From: Cliona cf. orientalis
Taxonomy: Eukaryota; Porifera; Demospongiae; Clionaida; Clionaidae
Direction of reading: 5' to 3'
NCBI GenBank assembly: GCA_963930775.1
Contig: OZ005703.1
Coordinates: 2,604,001-2,668,000 of the forward strand
Length of the DNA: 64,000 bases
Shown: piece after piece, positions 23,030 through 32,559 of the stretch
How the letters are laid out: each line of letters opens with the position of its first letter
Numbering within the stretch: the first letter of the stretch is position 1
Notes under the pieces: generated by a model
Databases searched by the model: none
Told to the model about the DNA's origin: nothing
Seen by the model: only the letters and a program-made list of their open reading frames with translations
Translations under genes and position numbers: made by a program

Positions 23030-24250
23030 CAGATTTAATACTGATATCTCAGAATCACTGTCTTCATCAAGATTGTAGCGTATCCATGCCTTCATGTAAA
23101 GTTTGGAGTGAGTGTGGTTGTCCTTCCTCTGGAGTCCTGTTTCAGATTAAAAAGGCCAGCAAGAGAAGGTTTAAGTATGAAGTTCGTCGTCTACGCCGTC
23201 GTCAGTGCCACATCAGACGAGAAAACCTTGCTGATGCACTCATTCACTCTACTCCACAGGAATTCTGGAAACATGTTAAGAAGATCTTCAAGTCCTCCAA
23301 AGGTGTTTGTTCATCCTCCCTTTCCGACACCGTTGATGGTAGTTGTGATCATGGCGAGATTGCTAACATGCTCTCGTCCAAACTTGAATCCATTCTGAAC
23401 TCGAGCCAGGATCCACAATCAAGTAGTAACCTACACAACCAAATGAATAAATCCATCTCCTCCACTGATTTGTCATCCATATTAATTTCCTCGGAGACTG
23501 TTCATGATGCCATCACACAACTTAAGCCTGGCAAGCATGATGGCTCCTGTTTCATGTCTAATCATTTTATCCATGCGAAAGAGGTTTTGAGTGACCCTCT
23601 CTCTAAATTGTTCACAGCTATGCTTCGCCATGGTGTAATTCCGGACTCACTTCGTGACTGTATTTTGGTTCCAATTCCTAAACCTGGAAAAAACCATCCT
23701 GCTCTGACAGTTATCGCCCAATTGCTCTTGCCCCATCACTGAGTAAAGTGTTTGAATGGTGTCTCCTATATTTAGTTTCCAATCTTGCTTTGTAACTTCC
23801 TCCCTTCAATTTGGCTTCAAGCCTGGCTTCTCTGCTGACTTATGCACTGGCCTTCTTAAGAATGTTATTCAAGAGAATGATACTCATGTTTTTGGATGTT
23901 TTCTAGATGCCAGCAAGGCTTTTGATTGTGTCAACCATACGACATTATTTGAAAAACTTCTACGTAGAGATCTTCCTCTACCTGTTGCTAGCATCGAAAG
24001 GTCTACACCATCGAAGATCAACTGTGTGCTGCCTTTATTAGGGACGCCAGAAGTAATCCGACCGCTAATCAACATGTTCAAGATGACATATACTGTATCG
24101 CTACTCTCTAACTATCTTTCTCTCATATTATTTTTATTCCTCAATCTAAACTATACTATTATAATATTATTATAATTACTTGTGCTGTTCTGTTGTCTGT
24201 CACCTGCTCCTCCTGTTGGAGTGTTCAATTACAAATTACAAATTACAAAT
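23030..24250 (+). mobile_element. Broken non-LTR retrotransposon (reverse transcriptase fragment)
   Basis: The frame 23086-23739 reads as the front of a LINE reverse transcriptase: HSTPQEFWKHVKKIFKSSKG, ISSETVHDAITQLKPGKHDG, then VIPDSLRDCILVPIPKPGKN. A shift of frame near 23705 continues as SYRPIALAPSLSKVFEW. A further frame (23756-24000) carries LQFGFKPGFSADLCTGLL and the catalytic motif A, FLDASKAFDCVNH. The FADD-box half of the RT is absent; after LLRRDLPLPV the sequence jumps to what looks like the element's 3' end. It finishes with a short (aattaca)n tail at 24222-24250, typical of LINEs with simple-repeat tails. The element is dead: 5' truncated, frameshifted and internally deleted. 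Confidence 0.8.
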
Positions 24251-24489
24251 GACACGGACTATAATAAGAAAAAAGATCGTCTGAAAAATATTTTTCGTTG
24301 TATATATATATAATTAATAACAGCATACAAATTAAGCTACATAATATTATACATAATACATTACAAATACCCAAATATCTCACAACAGGTAACTTTATGA
24401 AACTGATTTCTAAGTGTCAAAATCAGAATCTCCAGCAAATTATCTATCTATTGATCGAGACCAAGATCATTTATCAAAACAATTGTACA

Positions 24490-25020
24490 CGCCAGAACCA
24501 GATGTTCAGACAGGGAGAACATGAATTTCTCCCACATGTAAGTCAAGACTCGTGACACTCCAAGTATAGCATGCCTTGAATAAGTCGATATCAATAGGTC
24601 TGTAGAAAAGCAAGCGTAGGGATGTATGTATAGTTGTTGTGATTATCTCTTATCCCTAAAAACCTTGTGTGTGTACTTTTTGGCATTGCCATGTTTTTTT
24701 CTGACAGATGTATACACATAATAATAAATCTTGTGCATTCAGTTGATCTTGAGAAATAGTTAGCTAGAGCACCGCCGCTAACACATGTAGCTAGCACAGG
24801 ATGCTGAGGAGTGCAAATATTGACTCAAGAGCTACTGGGAATTTGATAATTCAAAACGCTGTGTACAATACATAGGCTTCTTTGTGTAGACACATGTAAC
24901 TGTAGAGATATAATAATTATTATTTAAGATACTTCATCCTTCAATTTGTTTTTATACTTGTTTATAATACTGTGGAATATCTTTAATTGTACCACACTGA
25001 GCTTTCAATCTGCTAGCCAT
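24490..25020. repeat. Dispersed composite repeat, copy 4 (blocks E, B), interrupted
   Basis: Block E is at about 24500-24600 and block B at 24602-24690. The continuation of B (acttcatccttcaattt) is found only at about 24930. So 24691-24928 is an insertion of about 240 bp relative to copies 1 and 2, where cattgccatccctagctact runs straight through. Confidence 0.7.
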
Positions 25021-25097
25021 CAAGAAGCCCATTGCAGCTAAGCATCACTTCAGTGAAAATGCTTGAAAGAGCCTGATCCATGAGGGGGAAAATTATT

Positions 25098-25262
25098 ATC
25101 TGGGCCTTCGATATCCAGACTCATACAGAATTGGAAAAGTTTTTCCTCCAACTCCACTGTCAGAATCTGATGTCAAAGGAATGCACTGAATGTAGTGTAG
25201 TATAATATCACCTTGAAATTCTGTACTACTAAAATTAATATGAACACTTGACCATAATGTCT
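25098..25262 (-). CDS. Possible terminal exon of an unidentified gene
   Basis: After an acceptor-like CTATGCAG on the minus strand an open frame reads TLWSSVHINFSSTEFQGD and later SDSDSGVGGKTFPILYESGY, ending in a stop at 25096-25098. The composition is protein-like, but I recognise no family and found no upstream exon. It could be a pseudogene fragment. Confidence 0.2.
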
Positions 25263-25433
25263 GCATAGGTATATGTGGTAAACGGTCGTCAATATAATAT
25301 ATAGTGCGTACACAGTACATTACTGTTCTTGGTTAACTCCTTGCCCGTGTGGCAATTCTATCGCGGTATTGGCTACACGGACAAAGAATTATGCTCCGAA
25401 CGTGTCGGTAGTGGTCGACAATAGACTAGTATT

Positions 25434-25985
25434 AAAAGAATCGTAGCGGCTACGATTCTTTTGGTACACGGACAAGGAATTACGCCATATAATAGCATAA
25501 CAAGGATCTCCACACACAGTCAGGTACACCATAGATAATAGAAGGGAGAGGAGGGATTGGAAACGGCGGCGGATGCGTGTCATGGTGAGTGCTCACACCC
25601 CCTTTTGTGAATTTCTTTGTTCCACATGAAAACAACTAATGCATTCTACAGGTTAAAGTTAGTAGTTTCTAATCTCGAGAGTTCTATTGGTAGCTTCTTC
25701 ATGACCACAAAAGGTACACAATGATGGGCACAAGTGTAGCAAATACGACAAGAAAGAGCATTCTCTGTAGATTAGCGCCACAAAATGGTCGTATCTGAGG
25801 CGATTATGAGCAGTAGTGCACACTACAATGATCTCAAGAGCATGGGCAGCAATTTCCAGATGTTCAGCTCTGTCAGAGTACCCTCTGGAGGTACACAAGT
25901 GAACAGTGACACGCATCCACCAGCTACTTACCATACCAAATGTATTACCGTTTCCAATCCCTCTTCCTCCTCTATTATCTATGGG
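25434..25985. repeat. Perfect palindrome and a larger inverted repeat
   Basis: 25434-25462 is a perfect palindrome (aaaagaatcgtagc and complement) flanked by repeats of tacacggacaa(a/g)gaatta. Separately, 25512-25582 and 25908-25980 are inverted copies (ccatagataatagaagggag... against ...cctctattatctatgg, with gggattggaaacgg and its complement), leaving a loop of about 325 bp. Confidence 0.7.
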
Positions 25986-26376
25986 TACACATGACTATAT
26001 CATGTACATGTATGTAACGTGTATGCATGTATTATAGTATTATTACACTCTCTTTCTGGTATTAAGTGTGTATGGCAAGTAACAATTTTTAGTTGTGACT
26101 ATTATGCAATACCCATGACCATCAACATGGAAGCAAGTATAATAATATATACTTATAAATGTGTTACAGGGGGATTTTTGTAGATTCTTAGCATGCATGC
26201 ATGGTAGTTGGACCTTCACACACTTATAATATTAATTATACTTAAATGCGTCACAGGGTTGATTCAGGGATTTTTTTGAAAAAAGTCTAGACAATGACTT
26301 ACAGACTCTTAATTGGTCTAGATAGATCACACAATTACATACCTTCACACGTACACCATGCAGCAGTGATATTGCT

Positions 26377-26425
26377 GAATAAACGAAGATTCTTTTCGGA
26401 CACCGAAAAGAATCTTCATTTATTC
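26377..26425. repeat. Near-perfect hairpin
   Basis: gaataaacgaagattctttt at 26377 is complementary to aaaagaatcttcatttattc ending at 26425; the 9-bp centre is cggacaccg. The 64-codon plus frame crossing it is not credible as a gene. Confidence 0.8.
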
Positions 26426-27397
26426 ATGCAGATTGCAACTGAGAACGATGTCACTTCAGTGATATATTGCTATATTATTTACACTTAGTCTATTAGTTGT
26501 GATGGAGATATTGTTAACATTATTGGGAATGTATGTGTAGTATTGTGTCTCGGCTTGGAAATGTTCACACAAGACTGCATGATCCATCATTCATGAATGT
26601 AAGTTCATGCATGCATGTTACCTGTATTCGGGAGGGAGAATGTCGTCTATAATACTCTGTAGCAGCTGTCGTATGAAATCATGACTTTTGCCATACCACC
26701 TAATGCAAGCTGAGGCACTTCTCTAGATCACGATCTCATACATTAACAGCTGTTGCACACCAATGAACAGTAGGTCTACTAAAGAGTATATTATAGAACA
26801 CCCTCTTCCCTCGACTCACTCTTGTACTAGCTAATCTATCCTGCAAAAAGAATGTCCACTAGCTAGCACTTAGATCCACTCTCCCCCTCAATATCAAGCT
26901 TTAGTACTTGTAAATTTTCACCGAATTTATTGTCAAACCAACTTTACTACTATGTCCTACAGTGCAAAAGTCACGAAAATTTTTCAAGATGTTCAAGGAC
27001 AGCTGTTCGTCTACTAGCTAGGATTATAGCTAGAACACTATTTACATTGTATATTGTACACTGAAATTGTGGTATTATTCCACCAAATTTGGATATTTTA
27101 ACCGCTACTTTTAGTGTAAATATTTCCACCATATTTTGGTGTGCAGTGCCAGGTGCTATATGCGACGAGATAAATCCACCACTTTTGGTGTGAGATTACC
27201 ACCACTGTTTTTGCAGTATAATAATTAGATCATCCATGCCAATCTCATTGATTACACAACTTGAGAAACGATAATCAATCTCATGATTATAGTTACTGTA
27301 TATCTTCGTACACTAACAGGCTCTAAAGCCAATATAGATCACTAACACTATTATCAGAAAACTACTTAAATCAGTCAGTCCGTCCTTGCCATGGAAT
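26426..27397. other. Intergenic stretch, nothing recognised
   Basis: No supported gene. AT-rich, with a few short ccaccatttttggtg-like motifs at 27080-27200. It contains the 3' flank of the beta-trefoil gene. Confidence 0.4.
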
Positions 27398-28288
27398 CTA
27401 ATCCTCCGTCTCGAGCTCTTCAATTGAGGCCTGGATGCTTGAAGTTGGACCGAATGTAGGATCCACAGCATACCTCTGAGCTGCTGAGTTGATCGGCGGA
27501 ATGAGTGTGATAGGATGTGTTGTATCAAAATTTTCAATATCAAACACATAGCCCGAGCTCTGGTAATTTTGTACATATGAGCTGTTTTGTTGCCCTATCA
27601 CAGGAACAAATCTCCATAGTTGCCGCAGAGAAAATTGCCCAGTTGGATCACTTATCTTTGGTGATAGGTGGACAGCGGTCCTGCTCGTCGGGTTCGGCTC
27701 AGCAGTAATATACAGGGGTGTTATAGAGTCAGAGGACACAGTATACTTGTTTGCAATGGTGTACAAACCAGGAAGATCGGCTGCCTCCTCAAAGACCCAC
27801 TCCTGAAAAGCTACATGCATTGAAAGAGGCACACATGTTTTTTTATTAAGCATGCAGCAACAATGTGGACTGCTATGGCCATTATCAGAGGATATAGGTA
27901 CAATGTCATGATATCATGCAAATTTTGCATGACTGGACTGCATGAGATGCTACTCAGTCTAATAGTACTAGTTCATAGCTACAGACTGTCAGTAATCTGA
28001 TTAATCAGTATACATCTCAGTCCCACAGACAACCTCTCAATAAGGACACTCTACTGGATGGCCTGACCACTATTAGCTAGCACAATTGTGATGAGTTCGG
28101 TCAAAAGTTCTCCTAGGAAAGAATGGTATTTACGTTTAATGAGTACCTGGGTAGAATGGATTGTTTTCCAGCAACTTGTAGGCGAAAATAGTATCTCCAG
28201 CAACTGGTGCCCCTCCACTTGTGCCAGTTTTTGATGTCAGGCACAGTTTAGGGAATTTAGACTGATCGGTTAGTATGAAGAATGCCAT
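27398..28288 (-). CDS. Ricin-B-like beta-trefoil (QxW) protein, 184 residues
   Basis: Exon 1 (28147-28288) starts MAFFILTDQSKFPKLCLTSK. Exon 2 (27398-27810) follows in phase 1 across a 336-bp intron (CCAG|GTACTC ... TGTAG|CT) and ends ...ELETED. Two QxW boxes, the hallmark of ricin-type beta-trefoil folds, are visible: FQEWVFEE near residue 50 and QLWRFVPV near residue 111, the latter followed by SYVQNYQSSGYVFDIEN. The pattern of small hydrophobic strands also fits. Such domains usually bind sugars. There is no signal peptide or transmembrane segment, so the protein is probably cytosolic. The last third is less typical, and the third trefoil subdomain is weak. The exon join is frame-consistent (555 nt including stop). 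Confidence 0.7.
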
Positions 28289-28483
28289 TTCTATCAGCTG
28301 TGACTTCTGAGTAAGACTTCAAGGGTGGAATCAAAGATTTCTTTGCTTGCTATTGGCGACTGATGCTGCACTCGATGTGAATGCTCCACTTTTATACAGC
28401 AACTGCTGCTACATTTGAACGGAATATACTAAAGGATTCTTTCTGTGTGATGTTCTAAGGCTTATAGCTATCACAAGCAAAAG
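28289..28483. promoter_or_regulatory. Upstream region of the beta-trefoil gene
   Basis: Short stretch between the minus-strand start codon and the tandem repeat array; presumed promoter by position only. No clear TATA box seen. Confidence 0.3.
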
Positions 28484-28714
28484 AAAACCTCCCACCTCTC
28501 TGGGCTTTAGGATTGATACAGGACGATAACTCGTTTCATGCACACACACCTGCACATGCTTATATGTACAGTGTTATAGGATGAGGATGTTCAGGTGGTA
28601 GGTTAGGAGTGATACAGGTTTCGTGCGCACACACACACACATGCATGCACCTGCACATGCTTACACATACAGTGTTAGAATGTACAAGCTTGTGGGTGTC
28701 TATTCGACTGACTT

Positions 28715-28749
<35 letters not shown>

Positions 28750-29440
28750 ACTGAACTACCTCAGCCTCCTCTGCAGGTGGTTGGTTTGTTGTTGTAGGAA
28801 ACCTCTCACCTCTCTAGGCTTTAGGATTGATACAGGAAGATAACTCGTTTCATGCATGCACCTGCACATGCTTATACGTACAGTGTTATAGGGTGAGGAG
28901 GTGGTTGGTTAGGAGTGATACAGGCTTCGTGCGCGCACACACACACATGCATGCACCTGCACATGCTTACACATACAGTACAGTATTACAGGGTAAAGAT
29001 GTTCAGGTGGTTGGTTTGTTGTAGGAAATCCCCCCACCTCTCTAGGCTTTAGGATTGATACAGGAAGATAACTCATTTCATGCACACACATGGATGCATC
29101 TGTACCTGCTTACACGTACAGTGTTACAGGGTGAGGATGTTCAGGTGGTTGGTTAGGATTGATACAGGTTTCGTACACACACACACACACACATGCATGT
29201 ACCTGCACATGCTTACACATACAGTGTTATAGGGTGAAGACGTTCAGGCAAAGTCATTCAAATAGACACCCACAAGCTTATACATTCTATGTACAAGCTT
29301 GTGGGTGTCTATTTGACTGACTTCCCCCCCCCCCCCCCCCCCCAAACTGAACTACCCTCAGCCGCCTCTGCAGGTGGTTGAATTGTTGTTGTAGGAAAAC
29401 CTCCCACCTCTCTAGGCTTTAGGATTAATACAGGATGAAC
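28484..29440. repeat. Irregular tandem array with CA runs, poly-C tracts and a hairpin
   Basis: The phrase cacctctct(a/g)ggctttagga recurs at about 28492, 28807, 29036 and 29406. Each copy is followed by acaggaagataactc-like sequence, a (CA)n run, cctgcacatgctta and cagtgtta. Two copies carry long poly-C tracts (28719-28747 and 29324-29343) followed by aaactgaactac. 29253-29321 is a hairpin (gtcattcaaatagacaccca and complement). The array runs almost to the N gap. Confidence 0.85.
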
Positions 29441-29480
29441 TACTAGATGATCGCACCTTGCTTCTGCGTGAGAGAGTGTC

Positions 29481-29680
29481 NNNNNNNNNNNNNNNNNNNN
29501 NNNNNNNNNNNNNNNNNNNNNNNNNNNNNNNNNNNNNNNNNNNNNNNNNNNNNNNNNNNNNNNNNNNNNNNNNNNNNNNNNNNNNNNNNNNNNNNNNNNN
29601 NNNNNNNNNNNNNNNNNNNNNNNNNNNNNNNNNNNNNNNNNNNNNNNNNNNNNNNNNNNNNNNNNNNNNNNNNNNNNNNN
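29481..29680. other. Assembly gap, 200 N
   Basis: 200 consecutive N. The tandem array to its left probably caused the break, so the true length is unknown. The missing 3' end of the sulfotransferase gene could lie in or beyond the gap. Confidence 0.99.
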
Positions 29681-30044
29681 TATTATAAATTAATTGCATC
29701 AATAATTATTTTCAAATACGTACCCAAATCAGCATACTAATTCTTCCAATCGATTATTCATTTTTTTTATCATCTGTGCTCATTGAAAAATCAGTGCAAT
29801 AACAAAAACTAGAGCTCTGTAGAGCACATACCCCGCGCGCTGCAGTGTCGACGACCTTTACCTACATATTGTGCCAGGTTGTGCGTATGAGCAGAAAGCA
29901 CATGGTGGGTAGTGTCCATAGGCGTGGCCAACAAAATGCAGTATTTGCGATGCTTGTGGACCTTTCCAAACGATTCGAAGCATAATGAAGCCAGTTTTTC
30001 GACGATATCGACGGATATACTGCACTTACGAGTCGCTCAGATGC

Positions 30045-30868
30045 CTAGATCTCCAGATCTGGCGATTTTGGGTCTCTTCTATGGGTAGCCCAGCCATAGT
30101 TGGTCCCAGGATTAACTCGCATCTTTTCAAACGTCATCTGATCAGCTATCTTGTCGATCACACTTCGATCAAGACTGTGGCCGATAAATTCAGCAATTTG
30201 AGTCACGGTAGCAGGAAGATATTCCTTCATATCCTCATACTTGATTGCATGAGGAAGAGCACATTTTCATCATCTTTATGAGTCCACCAGCTCAGGACGT
30301 GGTCAAAGAAATCACCAAAGGCCATATCACCATTGATAAACCATCGGAAAAACTCTTCCCATGATGGTCCACCGGCTGGGGTGTACTTGAATCCGATATA
30401 ATGGTGAAAGTATGAAACAGCCACATCTTTAGGATTTCTGGCCACATAGATATACTTGCAGGGAGTGCTGCTAGGGACACCACAGGGCATGTTATGATAA
30501 AGGAAGTGGCTTTTGAAGGCACGAGGCGATGGTATTTCGTCAATGGGTATTGGCAGCTGGTAGAAAAACCGTTCATTTGTATTCAGAGCTTCAATCCAAG
30601 GCACAGCTTCATTCAATTTCTTTCCATCATCTATTCCATTGTTAAAGATCAGTCGAACAATGTTCTGAGTCCACGTGGTGCCTGCCTTGGGATAGGTAAC
30701 TATCCACACATCATTAGGACGAAGCAGCAGGGAATGGATTCTATCCACTTGCTCTTGAGTGACTACTCCAGGCACAGTTATACCATTGACCAGCTTAAAT
30801 GGTGGAGGTGACACTGAAGTTCGAAAGTCCTTTAGACATGATGAGTGGGTACCGCTGTGAATGCACAC
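30045..30868 (-). pseudogene. Cytosolic sulfotransferase-like gene, frameshifted and C-terminally short
   Basis: The first frame (30868 down to about 30245) holds the sulfotransferase hallmarks. TYPKAGTTW (residues 58-66) is the 5'-phosphosulfate loop of the PAPS donor. KSH (119-121) lies where the catalytic His is expected. RNPKDVAVSYFHH (144-156) is the 3'-phosphate site. After ENVLFL the frame shifts by one base and continues to 30045 as KYEDMKEYLPATVTQIAEFI. The frame then stops at DLEI without the usual RKGxxGDWKNHF block. A GTAAGT sequence just after the stop (minus strand, near 30010) could be a donor toward sequence in the N gap. These enzymes sulfate small hydroxyl or amine compounds. 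The single shift could be an assembly error; the lost C-terminus argues for a pseudogene or an incomplete model. Confidence 0.8.
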
Positions 30869-30971
30869 ATCACGAGCTACGCCCTCCCAAATCGCTAATC
30901 ACATGATTTTGCTCTTCGTAAAGCTACGTATTCATTTGGCGACCTTTACCCAGGTTATAGCTATTAAAAAG
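30869..30971. promoter_or_regulatory. Divergent promoter between sulfotransferase and CUTC
   Basis: Only 103 bp separate the two divergent start codons, so any core promoters overlap or are shared. No TATA box is obvious. Confidence 0.4.
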
Positions 30972-31715
30972 ATGGAGATCTGTGTGGACTCTGTGGAATC
31001 AGCCATAAATGCTGAAAAGGGTGGAGCATCTCGTCTGGAGCTCTGCAGTAACCTGGTGGAGGGGGGAACTACCCCAAGTCTCGGTTTGCTCAGAGTGATA
31101 AAAAACAGAGTGAAGATTCCTGTCTACGTGATGTTACGTCCTCGTGGAGGAGATTTCGTCTACTCCGAAGATAATCACCAAGTCATGAAGGAGGATCTCG
31201 TACTATTCAAAGAGAATGGAGCTGATGGGATTGTATTCGGCATCCTGACACCCGATGGTGAAATTGATGTAACTCGATCGAGAGAGATTATTCAACTATC
31301 ACATCCACTACCTGTTACCTTCCATCGTGCTTTTGACATGGTTAAAGATCCAGTTAATTCCTTGAACACCCTCATTTCTCTCGGAGTGGATAGAGTCCTT
31401 ACCAGTGGTCAAGACAGCACTGCTCTTGAAGGTTTACCACTGCTAGCAAACCTTGTCAAACAAGCTAAAGACAAGATCATAGTAGTTCCAGGAGGTGGCA
31501 TTACGGAACGAAATTTGCAACGGATTCTCGAAGAATCAGGTGCTAAAGAGTTTCACTGTTCAGCTAGGAGCTCTCGTGACTCTACTATGGTATACAGAAA
31601 TCAGTGTGTGAACATGGGTGCAAGCTATGGACCTCCAGAGTTTAGCATCAAGGTGGCTGATACCGCCAGGGTAGAGCGATTTGCTGTATTAGCTGGACTA
31701 AGGGTGTCAAAATGA
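30972..31715 (+). CDS. CUTC: CutC copper homeostasis protein
   Basis: Intronless 247-residue frame. It is co-linear with animal CUTC from the first residues: MEICVDSVESAINAEKGGAS, then RLELCSNLVEGGTTPSLGLL, VMLRPRGGDFVYSEDNHQVM, PVTFHRAFDMV, RVLTSGQDSTALEGLPLL, VVPGGGITERNLQRILEESG and EFHCSARSSRDS. CutC forms a TIM-barrel and binds Cu(I); the role is copper trafficking or storage, in cytosol and probably nucleus. I chose the ATG at 30972 because the family begins there; the open frame extends 37 codons further upstream without similarity. All conserved blocks are intact. Confidence 0.96.
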   Translation: MEICVDSVESAINAEKGGASRLELCSNLVEGGTTPSLGLLRVIKNRVKIPVYVMLRPRGGDFVYSEDNHQVMKEDLVLFKENGADGIVFGILTPDGEIDVTRSREIIQLSHPLPVTFHRAFDMVKDPVNSLNTLISLGVDRVLTSGQDSTALEGLPLLANLVKQAKDKIIVVPGGGITERNLQRILEESGAKEFHCSARSSRDSTMVYRNQCVNMGASYGPPEFSIKVADTARVERFAVLAGLRVSK

Positions 31716-32559
31716 ACCTGTAACAAGCAAACACATTCTTACCAGTACTGTCACCGACCGTAGGCGCAAAATAAAATCTATTGCACTGGCCTTCTTCACG
31801 TAATCAGATTCTATGTATTAAAATTAATTATTAGTTGGCACTATCATCATACAATAGCACGCATAGGGTCTGGTCATGTTGTACATGCATTCACTAAAAT
31901 TCATCAATAATATTAATACAGTGCTATTGCACATGCAGGGCGAGTTATTTGGGACACTATATAGGGCACATGTTATTATAGTAATATTATTATTGGAAGT
32001 AGCTTATGAAGGCATGCATGCGGCGAGGGCAATTAAGGTACCATAAGGTACGTACGTGTATCAGCAGGTGATAGCTATAGAATCCATATTCAGAGCTTCA
32101 GTTAACTTCTTTCCATCAGTCGAACAATGTTCTGAGTCCATTAAAATTGATAGTCCAGCTCCTCCCTAGCTTTTCAAGTTACCCACATGCATATGTGCAG
32201 GACACTGGCTTCTCAAAGATCTGGCAATCACAGTAGCTATCTATAGTGTCCCTGGGGGAATTCCTGGCCCACGATGGCTTGTTTCTGTATAGCTAATTAA
32301 ACCTGTCATCAAACCTTGGTATATACCACAGCCCTGACAGATGTGCTATTGGTGAGTAATAGCTAGCTAGCTAGACAGCATTGGCTTTGGCTCACAAGCA
32401 GGCGTAACACAATCTCAAACAACTTGGCCGACAGCGATTCAGCTTGAGGAATCTCTTAAGTCCAAGAGAAAATTTAATAGAACTCCTCGCAATCATACTG
32501 CAACTACTGCTACCAATTGTTCTGCAAAACACTGTCAGTAATCGACGTCAGGGTATAAG
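31716..32559. other. Intergenic stretch with a sulfotransferase-derived scrap
   Basis: At 32085-32140, aatccatattcagagcttca and ttctttccatcagtcgaaca...tgttctgagtcca match the sulfotransferase gene at 30578-30680, with an internal deletion. It is a small fragment of a duplicated copy. Nothing else is recognised. Confidence 0.55.

Noticed and set aside
28609-29091. CRISPR-like spacing in the tandem array
   Set aside because: Units are long, irregular and contain microsatellites; eukaryotic context.
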